Positions 43,601-49,848 of a stretch of DNA of 64,000 nt are shown piece after piece. The position numbers were made by a program, and so were the translations under genes. The stretch is taken from the NCBI GenBank assembly GCA_965153355.1, contig OZ231127.1:65782001-65846000 (forward strand). The letters are read 5' to 3'. Below the pieces are notes generated by a model. The model was not told where the DNA came from, made no database searches, and saw nothing but the letters and a program-made list of their open reading frames with translations. This stretch comes from Flaccisagitta enflata (lineage: Eukaryota; Chaetognatha; Sagittoidea; Aphragmophora). Numbering within the stretch: the first letter of the stretch is position 1; the number at the start of each line of letters is the position of its first letter.

Positions 43601-46600
43601 CATATGCTGAGTCCTTCCATTTAGAGACTCCATACCAAGTTTCAACCAAATCAGTTGAAAAATGACAAAGTTACGCAAGTTTTTCACTTTAAGGCCGGTT
43701 GGCTGGTTGGGTGGTAGGTCGGTTTGGCCGGTTAGCATGCTCAAATGCATATAAATCATATACATATGTTGAGGCCTTCCATTTAGAGACTCCATACCAA
43801 ATTTCAGCCAAATCGGTTGAAAAATGCCAAAGTTATGCACGTTTTTCACTTTTAGGCCAGTAGGCTGGTTGGGTGGTAGGCTGGTTTAACAGGATAAATA
43901 GTTTGCATATGCTGAGTCCTTCCATTTAGAGACTCCATACCAAGTTTCAACCAAATCAGTTGAAAAATGACAAAGTTACGCAAGTTTTTCACTTTTAGGC
44001 CGGTTGGCTGGTTGGGTGGTAGGTCGGTTTGGCCGGTTAGCATGCTCAAATGCATATAAATCATATACATATGTTGAGGCCTTCCATTTAGAGACTCCAT
44101 ACCAAATTTCAGCCAAATCGGTTGAAAAATGCCAAAGTTATGCGCGTTTTTCACTTTTAGGCCGGTAGGCTGGTTGGGCCGGTTGGGTTGGTCGGATCAC
44201 AAAAATCGGATAGGATGTAAAGCGCCTTACCCTAGCACAACTTCCCACCAAATATGAACCAAATCGGTCAAAGCATAAAAAAGTTATCCATTTTTTAAAA
44301 TCCGTTACGACGACGACGACAACGACGACGACAACGACGACGACGACGACACCCACCCGCCTTGAATTATAGTCCGCGTCGGAATGATATTCCGTCGCGG
44401 ACAAAAATGGAAATGGCGAAGGAGAAAGAGTGGCAAAGGAGAGAAGGAAATGGAGGAGGAACGAAAGTGGCAACGGAGGAAAGAGAATAACAAAAGAGGA
44501 GGAAGGCGAGACGCAAATCAAAATAGAAATAGAGGCGCATGGGGAAAGAGAAGAAGCGGAAAAAATGAAGAAAGGACGAGAAAGGACTGCCCAGGCAATG
44601 CATCAAGGACAAAGGGAGCGGGGCTACTGAGGAAGAATAGATCATTTTGGGGTGGTTGCTGGGTGGTTAAGAGGCTGGGTATAGGATTTCTCTTTAGCTA
44701 GGCTGATAGGTCTGACTAGTGGGGGAAACGGTGAGTCTGAGAAAGTTTGTTGGACATGATGGAAAGCGGCCAAAGCATTTTGTGGAACCTCAAAAAAAAC
44801 TGAGACGCGAGATCTTGTTTGGTGGCGTTTTTGACGTCGTGGATGGTGACTGATTTGACGCCGGCGAGGACGACGTTTTTGGCGATTTCTACGCCGAGGC
44901 CGCCCATGCCGGAAATGAGAACGTTGGATTTGGCCATGCGTCTCATCGCCTCCTCGCCCAGAACGTACAACTGGCGAGAGTAGAGTCCCTCGTCAATTTC
45001 GTCGGATTGCACACCGTTACCGTTGACGGCGGCACCATTGACTGCCGTTGGCGAGGACATGTTTGAAGCGCCGACGTGAGCTTGCTGCCGTTGTCCGGTG
45101 GCCGCGACGCCGTTGCTTAATTGATCGCCGGGTTGAGAAGCGCCGTTTGTAGCGTCGGCACTCTGCAGGGTACAGAAAAGGAAGCGCGAGCATGAAAACG
45201 AGGATTTGCATGCCAATACGTGAGACAAGAAGACGGAACAACGGCCAAACCGACGCATACTATAGACCAACGGAGAGACCAACGGAGAGACCAACGGGCA
45301 GATCAACGAATGGACCTATAAATAGACCATCGGATAGAGCAACGGACAAAGAGACTGGATTGTTGCATGTTGGAGGATGTGCGCATGTGTATGCCCAAGT
45401 AAGATAAGAGAAATTAACGTACATGTGAGCTGCGACTTGGTGAGATGGTCAATAAGGAACAATTCAATTTTGAAGACTCAGATCAGCTCACTTACTTACC
45501 CCTCGTGCCCGTTTGAAATAATAAAATATGCCGCTAAATGAACAAGACCTTTTCATGATCCTAATTTAGGTTAATCTTAATGACTACGCGAGAAAAGAAT
45601 GAAAAGATTTTTTCGGGTGGACAAACTCAGCGAAATACACGCCGTATTTTTTATAAGAACACTGTTTTTTGAAGTGAGGCTCAGCGTTCTTACCTTTTAG
45701 CCAGTTTCAGCCTCAAACGTTCTTAACATGTTCTTATTTTTGTAGTATTGGATATTCATAATCATAGTTGCTAGCTGTTTATAATCAATGAGATCAATGT
45801 CCTCTATTCTCAATTAATACAAAATTTTGTTTTTGTAAGTTATAAAATTACAGAAAATGTTAATAACAAAGGTAATTGGTCGAATAATTGTTTAGGTTAG
45901 AGGATTCTGCACAACTTTTGATAGTTTCCTTAAAAAATTATATCAAAATGTACTTAAGAATATATTTTTGCAAAAATCTGAGCCTCAGCATGTTCTTAAA
46001 ATGTTCTTATTTTTTCACCAAGTGAGGCTGATGTTCTTATAAACAGTGTTCTTAGACAAAATACAGCGTGTAGGTGATTGAAATAATTGCCTTACCCCAT
46101 GTAGCATTCTCAATCTGTCTAGGATCCTTCGACACGTGCAAGTTTTTTTCATGATCTCAAGGGAACATGAAAATACAGTCGGACCCCGTCTCATCGGTCC
46201 CATTGGGACTGAAGGTTTTTCACCTTTATCTCAGGTTCACCTTTAAAGAGAGGTGAAATCACATTGGAAACTTTCATTTCAGACCACAAATTGTTGACCT
46301 TTATTGATGGGGAACCTTTATAAGCGGGTCTGTTATTGCGGGGTCCCACTGTAATCCCGGCGTCAGATTTTAAAAATAGATCACGAAAATAATGAAATAA
46401 TAAGACAGGGAGAGGATGTCATTCATCTTCCAATGTGAAACTGTCGCGGACAAGACTAACCAACTTATACAGCAAAGATAAACTGCCTATTTCCCTTGAC
46501 TTCAATAATAAGAGAAGGTCAAGACGCGCCAACCTGTGTGATTCTTCGCTTCTTTTGAGGGGGACTCGTAGAGGAGCGAGCAGCTTTTGGCACGTCCGAG

Positions 46601-46644
46601 GTGCTAACAGATTTATTATCGAGACCACTGGGGGAAGAAGACAT
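20864..46644 (-). CDS. UBA1: Ubiquitin-activating enzyme E1 (UBA1), 20 coding exons, complete
   Basis: E1 adenylates ubiquitin with ATP, holds it as a thioester and hands it to E2 enzymes in nucleus and cytosol. I joined 20 coding exons (listed individually) with GT-AG introns. Exon lengths sum to 3,330 bases, 1,110 codons including TGA, with no frame error, so the product is 1,109 residues; human UBA1 is 1,058. Order: variable N-terminus with a KKRR patch (31-34), inactive adenylation domain (from [13 protein letters not shown]), first catalytic half-domain, active adenylation domain with [13 protein letters not shown] and [15 protein letters not shown], second catalytic half-domain with Cys675 in [12 protein letters not shown], and a C-terminal ubiquitin-fold domain ending after [12 protein letters not shown]. 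The extra length is mostly the N-terminus and a short Ala/Asn/Gly tail. The start codon directly follows a TTCCTCAG acceptor-like sequence, so at least one noncoding 5' exon is likely. The gene covers 25.8 kb, mainly because of repeat-filled introns. Confidence 0.95.
21179..21270 (+). mobile_element. Hairpin/GTCGG element, family copy
   Basis: Perfect hairpin AAGTGCG-TCCT-CGCACTT (21179-21196), then CTATAAGAGG and a GTTGGTCGGTCGG tract, then GTAACGC. Located in UBA1 intron 19. Confidence 0.75.
21352..21427. repeat. (CATT)n microsatellite
   Basis: About 18 tandem CATT units in UBA1 intron 19. Confidence 0.95.
21790..23470. mobile_element. Nested foldback cluster in UBA1 intron 19
   Basis: A large inverted repeat is centred at about 22431 (GAGCCACCGTTAC, T run, GTAACGGTGACTC). 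Its arms extend to about 22115 and 22745 and share, for example, AGTCATATAACTGTGGG and GTAAGAGCATGTAACTAGC on opposite strands. A second inverted pair (about 22856-22952 against 23160-23262) brackets a hairpin element. Outer segments 21800-21960 and 23300-23466 also pair in opposite orientation. The interior overlaps no UBA1 exon. Confidence 0.7.
22953..23124 (+). mobile_element. Hairpin/GTCCG element, well preserved copy
   Basis: Perfect hairpin AGTTGCG-GACA-CGCAACT (22953-22970), CTATAAGAGGCTTTGTCCG, a (GTCC)n tract to about 23038, CATCGAGTCGAAAAGTGGG, then CCCACCCGTCCGCAACTG and GTGTATCCGGCCTTGT. It sits in the centre of an inverted repeat. Confidence 0.8.
23570..23692 (-). CDS. UBA1: UBA1 coding exon 19
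   Basis: [20 protein letters not shown], ending SDIVQKV-1 (QK|GTACGA). Part of the E2-recruiting ubiquitin-fold domain. Confidence 0.94.
23878..24056 (-). CDS. UBA1: UBA1 coding exon 18
   Basis: [39 protein letters not shown], ending MQKFLDHFK. It links the active adenylation domain to the ubiquitin-fold domain. Confidence 0.95.
24415..24495 (-). CDS. UBA1: UBA1 coding exon 17
   Basis: [28 protein letters not shown]. An 81-base exon with acceptor TCTTTTTCAG and donor CAAG|GTAAAT. Confidence 0.95.
24598..25905. repeat. 1.3-kb (ATC/GTC)n trinucleotide array in UBA1 intron 16
   Basis: Almost pure ATC, with GTC and AAT variants arranged in ordered sub-blocks (CAATATCGTCATCATCAT-type units near 25140-25490 and 25600-25780, perfect CAT near 25500-25580). 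Every frame on both strands is open through it, giving artefactual His, Ser, Ile, Met or Asp homopolymers. Confidence 0.95.
25993..26188 (-). CDS. UBA1: UBA1 coding exon 16
   Basis: [36 protein letters not shown], then [11 protein letters not shown]. The downstream intron holds the 1.3-kb ATC array. Confidence 0.95.
26290..26880. mobile_element. TA-flanked MITE in UBA1 intron 15, 591 bp
   Basis: The left terminus CTATCTTCACCAAAA continues with AACGCGACACC; the right terminus is the reverse complement (GGTGTCGCG, T run, GGTGAAGATAG). TA lies at 26288-26289 and 26881-26882. No coding sequence. The interior contains two related copies of TTGCCATTTC-AAACG-TTGAG type sequence. Confidence 0.87.
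26938..27060 (-). CDS. UBA1: UBA1 coding exon 15
   Basis: [36 protein letters not shown]. Acceptor TGTGTGTAG, donor CAG|GTTTTA. Confidence 0.93.
27315..27491 (-). CDS. UBA1: UBA1 coding exon 14
   Basis: [35 protein letters not shown], then [12 protein letters not shown]. Phase 0 at both ends. Confidence 0.95.
27732..27891 (-). CDS. UBA1: UBA1 coding exon 13
   Basis: Completes Asn, then [20 protein letters not shown] and [16 protein letters not shown]. Acceptor TTTTCCGTCAG, donor CAG|GTTATT. Confidence 0.94.
28137..29014. mobile_element. hAT-like non-autonomous element with hexamer arrays, 878 bp
   Basis: The left end TAGAGATGCAGAAGCGG and right end CCGCTTCTGCATCTCTA are exact inverted repeats. 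Both sides are flanked by the identical 8-mer CATGAAAC (28129-28136 and 29015-29022), an 8-bp target duplication as in hAT transposons. Inside, blocks of (GGAAGC)n occur at about 28143-28290, inverted at 28313-28347, and again at 28876-28985, separated by AT-rich DNA. No transposase. Confidence 0.9.
29395..29460. repeat. Short AAAATGTTAAAATGTC tandem repeat
   Basis: About six imperfect 10-bp units of AAAATGTTA / AAAATGTCA. Confidence 0.75.
29745..30480. repeat. Dispersed repeat, left member of an inverted pair
   Basis: CCGTTCAAACTACCGCCAGG, GAGTAGTACTCTGGATTTT and GGGGGTGGGGCTATTTG reappear in reverse orientation at about 36290-36640. It has been split here by a hairpin element and TGTTAAAA repeats. 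Confidence 0.65.
30040..30406 (-). mobile_element. Hairpin element with TGTTAAAA array inside
   Basis: The right end has the hairpin AGTCGCG-TGCA-CGCGACT (30389-30406) preceded by ACCGACCGACCGACAG and CAAGGTGTAG. Between about 30085 and 30345 lie roughly 20 imperfect ATGTTAAAAA units. CAGTCGCGTGCG at about 30048 may mark the other end. Confidence 0.55.
30662..31944. mobile_element. TIR element with alternating tandem array, copy 1
   Basis: The left end is GGTCGCGACGGAA (one base short of GTCCGCGACGGAA). The right end is the hairpin GTCCGCGTCGGAAT-GAT-ATTCCGTCGCGGAC (31914-31944). Inside, monomers with CTGGTTGGGTGG and CCATTTAGAGACTCC alternate at spacings of about 138, 161, 139, 157, 145 and 160 bases. 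Same architecture as copy 2 at 42782-44402. It lies in UBA1 intron 12. Confidence 0.85.
32635..32872 (-). mobile_element. Hairpin/ACGG element, family copy
   Basis: One end has GTGACGCGGGGTCACAATAT (itself a small hairpin), then GGACGGTTGGGCAGGGG. The (ACGG)n tract is near 32787-32840. It ends AGTTGCG-TGTC-CGCAACT (32855-32872) and then AAAAA. Confidence 0.8.
32880..33115. repeat. GACAACGACGATGAA minisatellite
   Basis: Imperfect 9- to 15-bp purine-rich units GACAACGACGATGAA in UBA1 intron 12. The open frames it creates are acidic (plus) or Ser-rich (minus) and are not considered genes. Confidence 0.8.
33187..34004. mobile_element. TA-flanked foldback MITE, 818 bp
   Basis: The termini CAGTAGATGTCGTCTA and TAGACGACATCTACTG are inverted, with TA on both sides (33185-33186 and 34005-34006). 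The inverted similarity runs far inward: GGGAACATTG and ACAGTATG on the left, CATACTGT and CAATGTTCCC on the right, so nearly the whole element folds back. Confidence 0.88.
34197..34311 (+). mobile_element. Hairpin/GTCGG element, family copy
   Basis: Perfect hairpin AGGTGC-GAAAAA-GCACCT (34197-34214), CTATAACTGGCTGTGTCCG, GGTCTGTCGGTTGGTCGGG, TAACGCATTCGTTCGACGAT, CGCACCTTATTGGCC and final CTTGTT. Nearly identical in plan to 14319-14430. Confidence 0.8.
34480..34651. repeat. (GT)n and (GA)n microsatellites
   Basis: About 75 bases of GT followed, after a short spacer, by about 32 bases of GA. Confidence 0.95.
34671..34807 (-). mobile_element. Hairpin element, AGTCGCG subtype
   Basis: Begins ACAAGGCCGGATACACGGC and ends with the perfect hairpin AGTCGCG-TGTC-CGCGACT (34790-34807) followed by AAAAAC. 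The middle has degenerate CCGACGTACCGATGTACCGA units. The same subtype occurs at 54195-54341. Confidence 0.8.
36250..36640. repeat. Dispersed repeat, right member of an inverted pair
   Basis: Reverse-orientation relative of 29745-30480: AATAGCCCCACCCCC, AAAATCCAGAGTACTACTC, CCTGGCGGTAGTTTAAACGG. Ends about 30 bases from UBA1 exon 12. Confidence 0.65.
36671..36860 (-). CDS. UBA1: UBA1 coding exon 12 (catalytic cysteine)
   Basis: [20 protein letters not shown] followed by [19 protein letters not shown]. Cys675 in SIPIC is the thioester cysteine (human Cys632). Donor AA|GTAAGT opens the longest intron, 8.8 kb. Confidence 0.96.
37075..38050. repeat. 21-bp minisatellite in UBA1 intron 11
   Basis: About 40 units of GATAAAGAGGTAGATGACAAT with regional variants (GACGACAAT, GAAGACAAT, GCCAATGAT). 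A 21-bp unit keeps frame, so the plus strand reads acidic heptads of NDKEVDD type over three separate open stretches. It lies wholly inside an intron on the opposite strand, so I treat the coding potential as incidental. Confidence 0.9.
38051..38358. other. Remainder of UBA1 intron 11
   Basis: Unique-looking DNA with repeated small motifs such as CTCGCTACGTTCATTCGCTA and TCGCTATGCTCGCTTTATTC. I see no gene. Confidence 0.4.
38359..38547 (-). CDS. UBA1: UBA1 coding exon 11
   Basis: [49 protein letters not shown]. Acceptor CAACTTGCAG, donor AAAG|GTATAA. Confidence 0.95.
38678..38791 (-). CDS. UBA1: UBA1 coding exon 10
   Basis: [17 protein letters not shown], the highly conserved ATP/Mg contact segment of E1 enzymes, then [20 protein letters not shown]. 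Confidence 0.95.
38970..39114 (-). CDS. UBA1: UBA1 coding exon 9 (nucleotide-binding loop)
   Basis: [17 protein letters not shown] then [20 protein letters not shown], the GxGxxG glycine-rich loop of the active adenylation domain. Ends in the middle of the Asp codon that opens DGDTIEKS. Confidence 0.95.
39296..39453 (-). CDS. UBA1: UBA1 coding exon 8
   Basis: [39 protein letters not shown], ending RYDGQ|GTAATG. Confidence 0.94.
39579..39668 (-). CDS. UBA1: UBA1 coding exon 7
   Basis: A 90-base exon: [15 protein letters not shown] then [15 protein letters not shown]. Acceptor TTTGAATAG, donor ATTG|GTTAGT. Phase 1 at both ends. Confidence 0.92.
39810..40044 (-). CDS. UBA1: UBA1 coding exon 6
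   Basis: [16 protein letters not shown], then [17 protein letters not shown]. Acceptor TTTCTGTAG, donor GAAG|GTAAGT. Confidence 0.94.
40146..40264 (-). CDS. UBA1: UBA1 coding exon 5
   Basis: [14 protein letters not shown] through YKSGGIVTQ. Acceptor ACATGTAG|GC, donor CAG|GTATTT. Confidence 0.93.
40351..40526 (-). CDS. UBA1: UBA1 coding exon 4
   Basis: [19 protein letters not shown] then [17 protein letters not shown], the start of the first catalytic half-domain region. Donor AAAG|GTTCTT is weaker than the others. Confidence 0.92.
40745..40935 (-). mobile_element. Hairpin/ACGG element in UBA1 intron 3
   Basis: GGCCGGATACACGGCTAC, GGTGGGCAGGGGCC, an (ACGG)n tract at 40858-40893, GTGTAGAGTCGCG then TAGCA then CGTGACT. 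The stem has one mismatch. Confidence 0.78.
41041..41271 (-). CDS. UBA1: UBA1 coding exon 3
   Basis: Completes Arg then [11 protein letters not shown]; contains [13 protein letters not shown] and ends AETYGLFG across GG|GTAAGA. Acceptor TATTTCCAG. Confidence 0.94.
41340..42765. repeat. 20-bp purine minisatellite in UBA1 intron 2
   Basis: About 70 units of a 20-base repeat based on GAGGAAAGGAAGTGGCGAAG. Blocks are locally homogenised: GAAATGAACGAGGAAAGGAA near 41460-41640, AGGTGAAGGAGGAAAGGAAG near 41850-41940, GTCGAAGGAGGAAAGCAAAT repeated about eight times near 41995-42150, and GAACTGGCAAGGGAGAAAAG near 42565-42640. A 20-bp unit cycles through all frames, so all three minus-strand frames stay open for hundreds of codons; these are not genes. 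Confidence 0.93.
42782..44402. mobile_element. TIR element with 304-bp higher-order array, copy 2
   Basis: The left terminus GTCCGCGACGGAA (42782-42794) pairs with the right terminus ATTCCGTCGCGGAC (44389-44402). The right end also forms its own hairpin with GTCCGCGTCGGAAT (44372-44385). The interior is an array of two alternating monomers. Starts of the CACTTTTAGGC motif are at about 42940, 43078, 43240, 43380, 43542, 43685, 43847, 43989 and 44151, giving spacings of about 140 and 162 and a dimer of about 304. The 3' part has GGATAGGATGTAAAGCGCCT and a (GACGAC)n patch. It interrupts the 20-bp purine minisatellite. Confidence 0.88.
44403..44700. repeat. Purine-rich continuation of the 20-bp minisatellite
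   Basis: GGAAATGGCGAAGGAGAAAG and GTGGCAAAGGAGAGAAGG resume directly after the TIR element, then degrade before UBA1 exon 2. Confidence 0.6.
44789..45162 (-). CDS. UBA1: UBA1 coding exon 2
   Basis: Acceptor CCCTGCAG|AGT. A Ser/Ala/Asn/Gly-rich linker leads into [13 protein letters not shown] and [13 protein letters not shown], the start of the inactive adenylation domain. Ends TTGAG|GTTCCA, leaving two bases of an Arg codon. Confidence 0.93.
45638..46070. mobile_element. TA-flanked MITE in UBA1 intron 1, 433 bp
   Basis: The left end CACGCCGTATTTTTTATAAG and right end CTTAGACAAAATACAGCGTG are inverted, continuing into AACACTG and CAGTGTT. TA lies on both sides (45636-45637 and 46071-46072). 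GTTCTTA/TAAGAAC motifs and GTGAGGCT recur in the subterminal arms. Confidence 0.87.
46176..46351. mobile_element. pogo-like MITE, 176 bp
   Basis: Ends CAGTCGGACCCCG and CGGGGTCCCACTG are inverted with one mismatch, and TA flanks both sides (46174-46175, 46352-46353). CAGT-starting ends with GGACCCCG and internal ATCGGTCCCATTGGG-type DNA fit pogo/Tigger-like MITEs. In UBA1 intron 1. Confidence 0.88.
46534..46644 (-). CDS. UBA1: UBA1 coding exon 1 (codons 1-37)
   Basis: Starts [11 protein letters not shown], contains the basic [10 protein letters not shown] and ends CAG|GTTGGC in phase 0. The N-terminal MSSSP plus KKRR pattern also occurs in vertebrate UBA1 and is a plausible nuclear localisation signal. 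Confidence 0.8.
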
Positions 46645-47511
46645 CTGAGGAAGAGAAAAACGGCATTCATCGTAATTGACGCCAAAGATAGGAGTTGAAA
46701 GAACGCATAAATTCAAACAATCACTTTTCGTTTTCCATCATAGTCATCAGGGTTACATCGATTGTTTGGATAGTTCTTTGCTAACATGCCTACAGACTAT
46801 CAAAATAAAACAAATCATGTAGAATGTATGCCATAGTGTCCAATCTGTCCATAGCATCCATACTTAGTGTTACTTGGGTAGTAGTAGAATCACGGCAGCA
46901 ATAAAGATGTAAGGTGATTTATCTCAAATAGCAAAAAGGATACACTTTATTTTTAAAACTAAATTCATAAAACAGTTTAAAATCATCAAGAATTGAAAAA
47001 ACATGCTAAGAACATTGGAGGGCTTAATTTCTTCAACAATTTAAGAACAATAAGCTAAAAATCTTCAAAAATTAAAATCACGTTAAAAAGCTTCATTCTT
47101 CCAATAAAAATAATAAACCTGGTCATAACTATGTAGTTTCTTTTTTACAGCGCATTTCATTCTGTTTTTATTGTTCTTGACATTCACTTAAAACGTTGAA
47201 ACCTGTTACTTTGTAGTTTCATTGACATTTGCCTTCATTCTCTCTTAAAAGAAAAACTCAAACCAATCAAGAATGTTCTAATTAAAGGTAAAAACTGTGT
47301 TTAAATTAGGATCAATTTCAGAACGTTGAAGACTTGAAAGTTGAAACTGCCAGATATTTAAGGACATTGAAAGCTTGCCCAAAAAGTGACATTCTTATAA
47401 TTTTTTTTTTTATCAAAGCTTAAATTTTTAAATGCGTTACCTTAATGCTTTTAAATACAAAGGTTTTTTTTTTCAATTAAAATATATCAAATAACTAATG
47501 AACAACGCCTG
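46645..47511 (-). other. Upstream region of UBA1 coding exon 1
   Basis: The sequence directly 5' of the UBA1 ATG on the minus strand is TTTTTCTCTTCCTCAG, a good 3' splice site, so the transcription start probably lies further upstream. The rest of this AT-rich interval shows no recognisable element. Confidence 0.5.
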
Positions 47512-47541
47512 TCATGATTTAGCCAGTTTAGCTGGATCATA
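47512..47541 (-). CDS. Possible terminal exon of an unidentified gene
   Basis: TTCATTTCTCTCGTACAG is a strong acceptor, followed by ten codons YDPAKLAKS and TGA. It joins in phase 0 to the candidate exon at 48033-48113. Alternatively this is noncoding upstream DNA of UBA1. Confidence 0.3.
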   Translation of the reverse strand, partial: YDPAKLAKS

Positions 47542-48032
47542 CTGTACGAGAGAAATGAATGTTAACAAAAATCCCATTTCAATGAAATTCAACATTAGGC
47601 ATGGGTGCAAGGTGCATGTTCCTGAATGATCAACGTGCAACGTGCACTGAAACGAAACCGTTGATTTGCATGAGAACAACAGAACAAGATCTTCTAAAAC
47701 AGTAGGAGAAGAAACGACTAACATACGAACCTAAGAAGCGGAAGTGACAATCAACGTGAGGAGAGAGAGAACATGAGTGCGATATCCTGCACATAGTGAA
47801 TTTTTAAAAAATAAATTAACAATGTGGATGTGCAATAAAGGAAAACTGAATTAAGTAGCACTTAACAAAATAAAATGAAAACATGAAAACAAAACTTGGT
47901 TTAACCAGTCACTCGATACACTCGAATGACAACGCTTTTTGAGGTGAAGTGAGAGTGTATTGAATGATGAAAAGAAATTAGTTCTGGTGTAATCAAGTAA
48001 CGCTCATAGATAGAAGTGAGAAGTGAACTTAC

Positions 48033-48113
48033 CCATAAATAATTGTCCCGCTTAGTCGACAAAATTAGGTAGATCTGACTAACGGGATCTATCCACGTAC
48101 GCGATGACAAACC
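48033..48113 (-). CDS. Possible 27-codon exon of an unidentified gene
   Basis: Acceptor TGTCCTTTCCTAG|GGT and donor TTATGG|GTAAGT bound an open 81-base exon reading GLSSRTWIDPVSQIYLILST then KRDNYLW. G-x-S-x-x-x-W-I-D-P-x-x resembles the C-terminal segment of serine beta-lactamase-like proteins, but the match is short. I could not find an upstream exon in phase 0. It may instead be a noncoding UBA1 5' exon that is open by chance. Confidence 0.32.
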
Positions 48114-48244
48114 CTAGGAAAGGACAATTTAGAAAAAAAATCGAATCAACGGAATCGATAGGAACATGATTTAATTAAAAGAACAAGAATTCAAAACTCT
48201 ATAAGTAATAGACAATTTTGACTACCCAATCGGTAAGGTAAGTA

Positions 48245-48390
48245 ACAAGGCCGGATACACGGCCATCAGTTGCGGACGGGTGGGCAGGGGCAGATATGCG
48301 CGTTTTCCAACTTTTCAACTCGATCACCACGGACCAACCGACCGACCAACGGACGGACAAAGCCTCTTATAGAGTTGCGTGTCCGCAACT
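48245..48390 (-). mobile_element. Hairpin/ACGG element, short copy
   Basis: ACAAGGCCGGATACACGGCC, GTTGCGGACGGGTGGGCAGG, ACTCGATCACCACGGACC, CCGACCAACGGACGGAC, then the perfect hairpin AGTTGCG-TGTC-CGCAACT (48373-48390). Confidence 0.82.
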
Positions 48391-48758
48391 AAAAAGTGAT
48401 GACGCGCGCGATGTTAAGAACACGAACATGCGTCAAACCATTAACTTTATGATTAAATTAAGCGTGGCTGGACGAAATCGGCAAGCATCACAAAGACGGA
48501 AGCAATCCCATCACCCGCGCAAGCAATAATTACCGGAATGTTCTAGAAGAGATTACCGTACACTTAGCAAGGGATTCTTCGACGAAGCAGGACCGGATAT
48601 AACGCAATTGCAGGCAATACCGAAAAGAAGAACTGAGCCAGAAAAGAACAAAAAAATTTAAAGAAAGCAAATTTCCGAACAAAAGTTACCTCGGTGCCGG
48701 TCGAGAACGCCCTCTTAAATCTACCGATCCATTTCTCGGATTTTGAAAAGAAGGACGT

Positions 48759-48759
<1 letters not shown>

Positions 48760-48794
<35 letters not shown>

Positions 48795-48826
48795 AGAAGA
48801 AGAAGAAGAAGAAGAAGAAGACAAGA
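48760..48826. repeat. (GA)n then (GAA)n microsatellite
   Basis: About 30 bases of GA followed by about 30 bases of GAA. Confidence 0.93.
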
Positions 48827-48851
48827 AGAAAGGCAACAACATATCAGTAAT

Positions 48852-49648
48852 CGGTCAGGATTCTGGTTAGAGAAAATCTCAATTTTAAGGGTTTTGAAAA
48901 AAAAAAGATGGACACATCACAGTTTTTTGCACAGGGGACCTAAAAAGGCTGTAGAACACAATTCTGATCTTCATTTTGACCTAATTTGAGCCAAAAAAAT
49001 TAGAAACATTTTTTTTATGTAAAAAATTGTGTTTTTGCTATAAAAACAATATTTGTTTAATATTTTTTGGTTAATTCTGACTGATTTTGATGTATGTTGA
49101 TCATTTGCACTGTGCTGATTCAATTTTTGGTGTTTCTACACAATTTTGGCTATTTTTGAAAGTTTGCACTTGATCTCATTTGCATATTGCGGTTTCGCAT
49201 TTTTCGCCTATAACATGCATGTTTTTTTGAGTACATTAATGAAATTCATACTGATAGCATATCTTACCCTTAAAAACTGTTCCAAAGCATCAGTTTTTAG
49301 AATTTTTTGATTTTGGGTCATTTTTTCATTTTTGAGGATTCTAATGCAATTTTTAAACCTCGCAGACCTATTCAAAATCATTCTAGGTTCACTTAAGTAT
49401 CAATTACCATTTGTACTTTAAGTTTCTGTAAAAAAATAGTCTGAAATGTTTTATTTTACACCATTCTTTAAAGAAAAATAGCTGTTTTTAGCACAAAAAA
49501 ACGTTTCTAATTTTTTTGGCTCAAGTTAGGTCAAAATGAATATCAGAATCGTGTTCTGCAGCCTTTTTAGGTCCTCTGTGCAAAAATCTGTGAGGTGTCC
49601 ATTTTTTTATATTTTCTTTAAGCTTTTTGCAACCGGGAATCCTGACCG
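48852..49648. mobile_element. Foldback element, 797 bp
   Basis: The ends CGGTCAGGATTC and GAATCCTGACCG are inverted. Inverted similarity extends roughly 150 bases inward: GATGGACACATCACAG against CTGTGAGGTGTCCAT, TGTAGAACACAATTCTGATC against ATCAGAATCGTGTTCTGCAG. The middle is AT-rich with no coding signal. No target duplication was evident. Confidence 0.8.
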
Positions 49649-49776
49649 TAATGAGCTGGGCCGAGCATGACACTGCGGTAAACCTCTATCCCGTTGACGG
49701 TGCAACAACGCCATTTTCCGCCACGTGGCGTAGCGATGCAATTCATTGCAATATCGTGTCGGGGACGGTACGGGAC

Positions 49777-49848
<72 letters not shown>

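Noticed and set aside
43547-44154. Two nearly identical 100-codon minus-strand frames
   Set aside because: They are successive 304-bp units of the TIR-element array, open by chance.
48564-48842. Exon-like segment WIGRFKRAFSTGTE with a GT donor
   Set aside because: The 5' side is microsatellite. I could not join it in a frame-consistent way with the candidate exons downstream.
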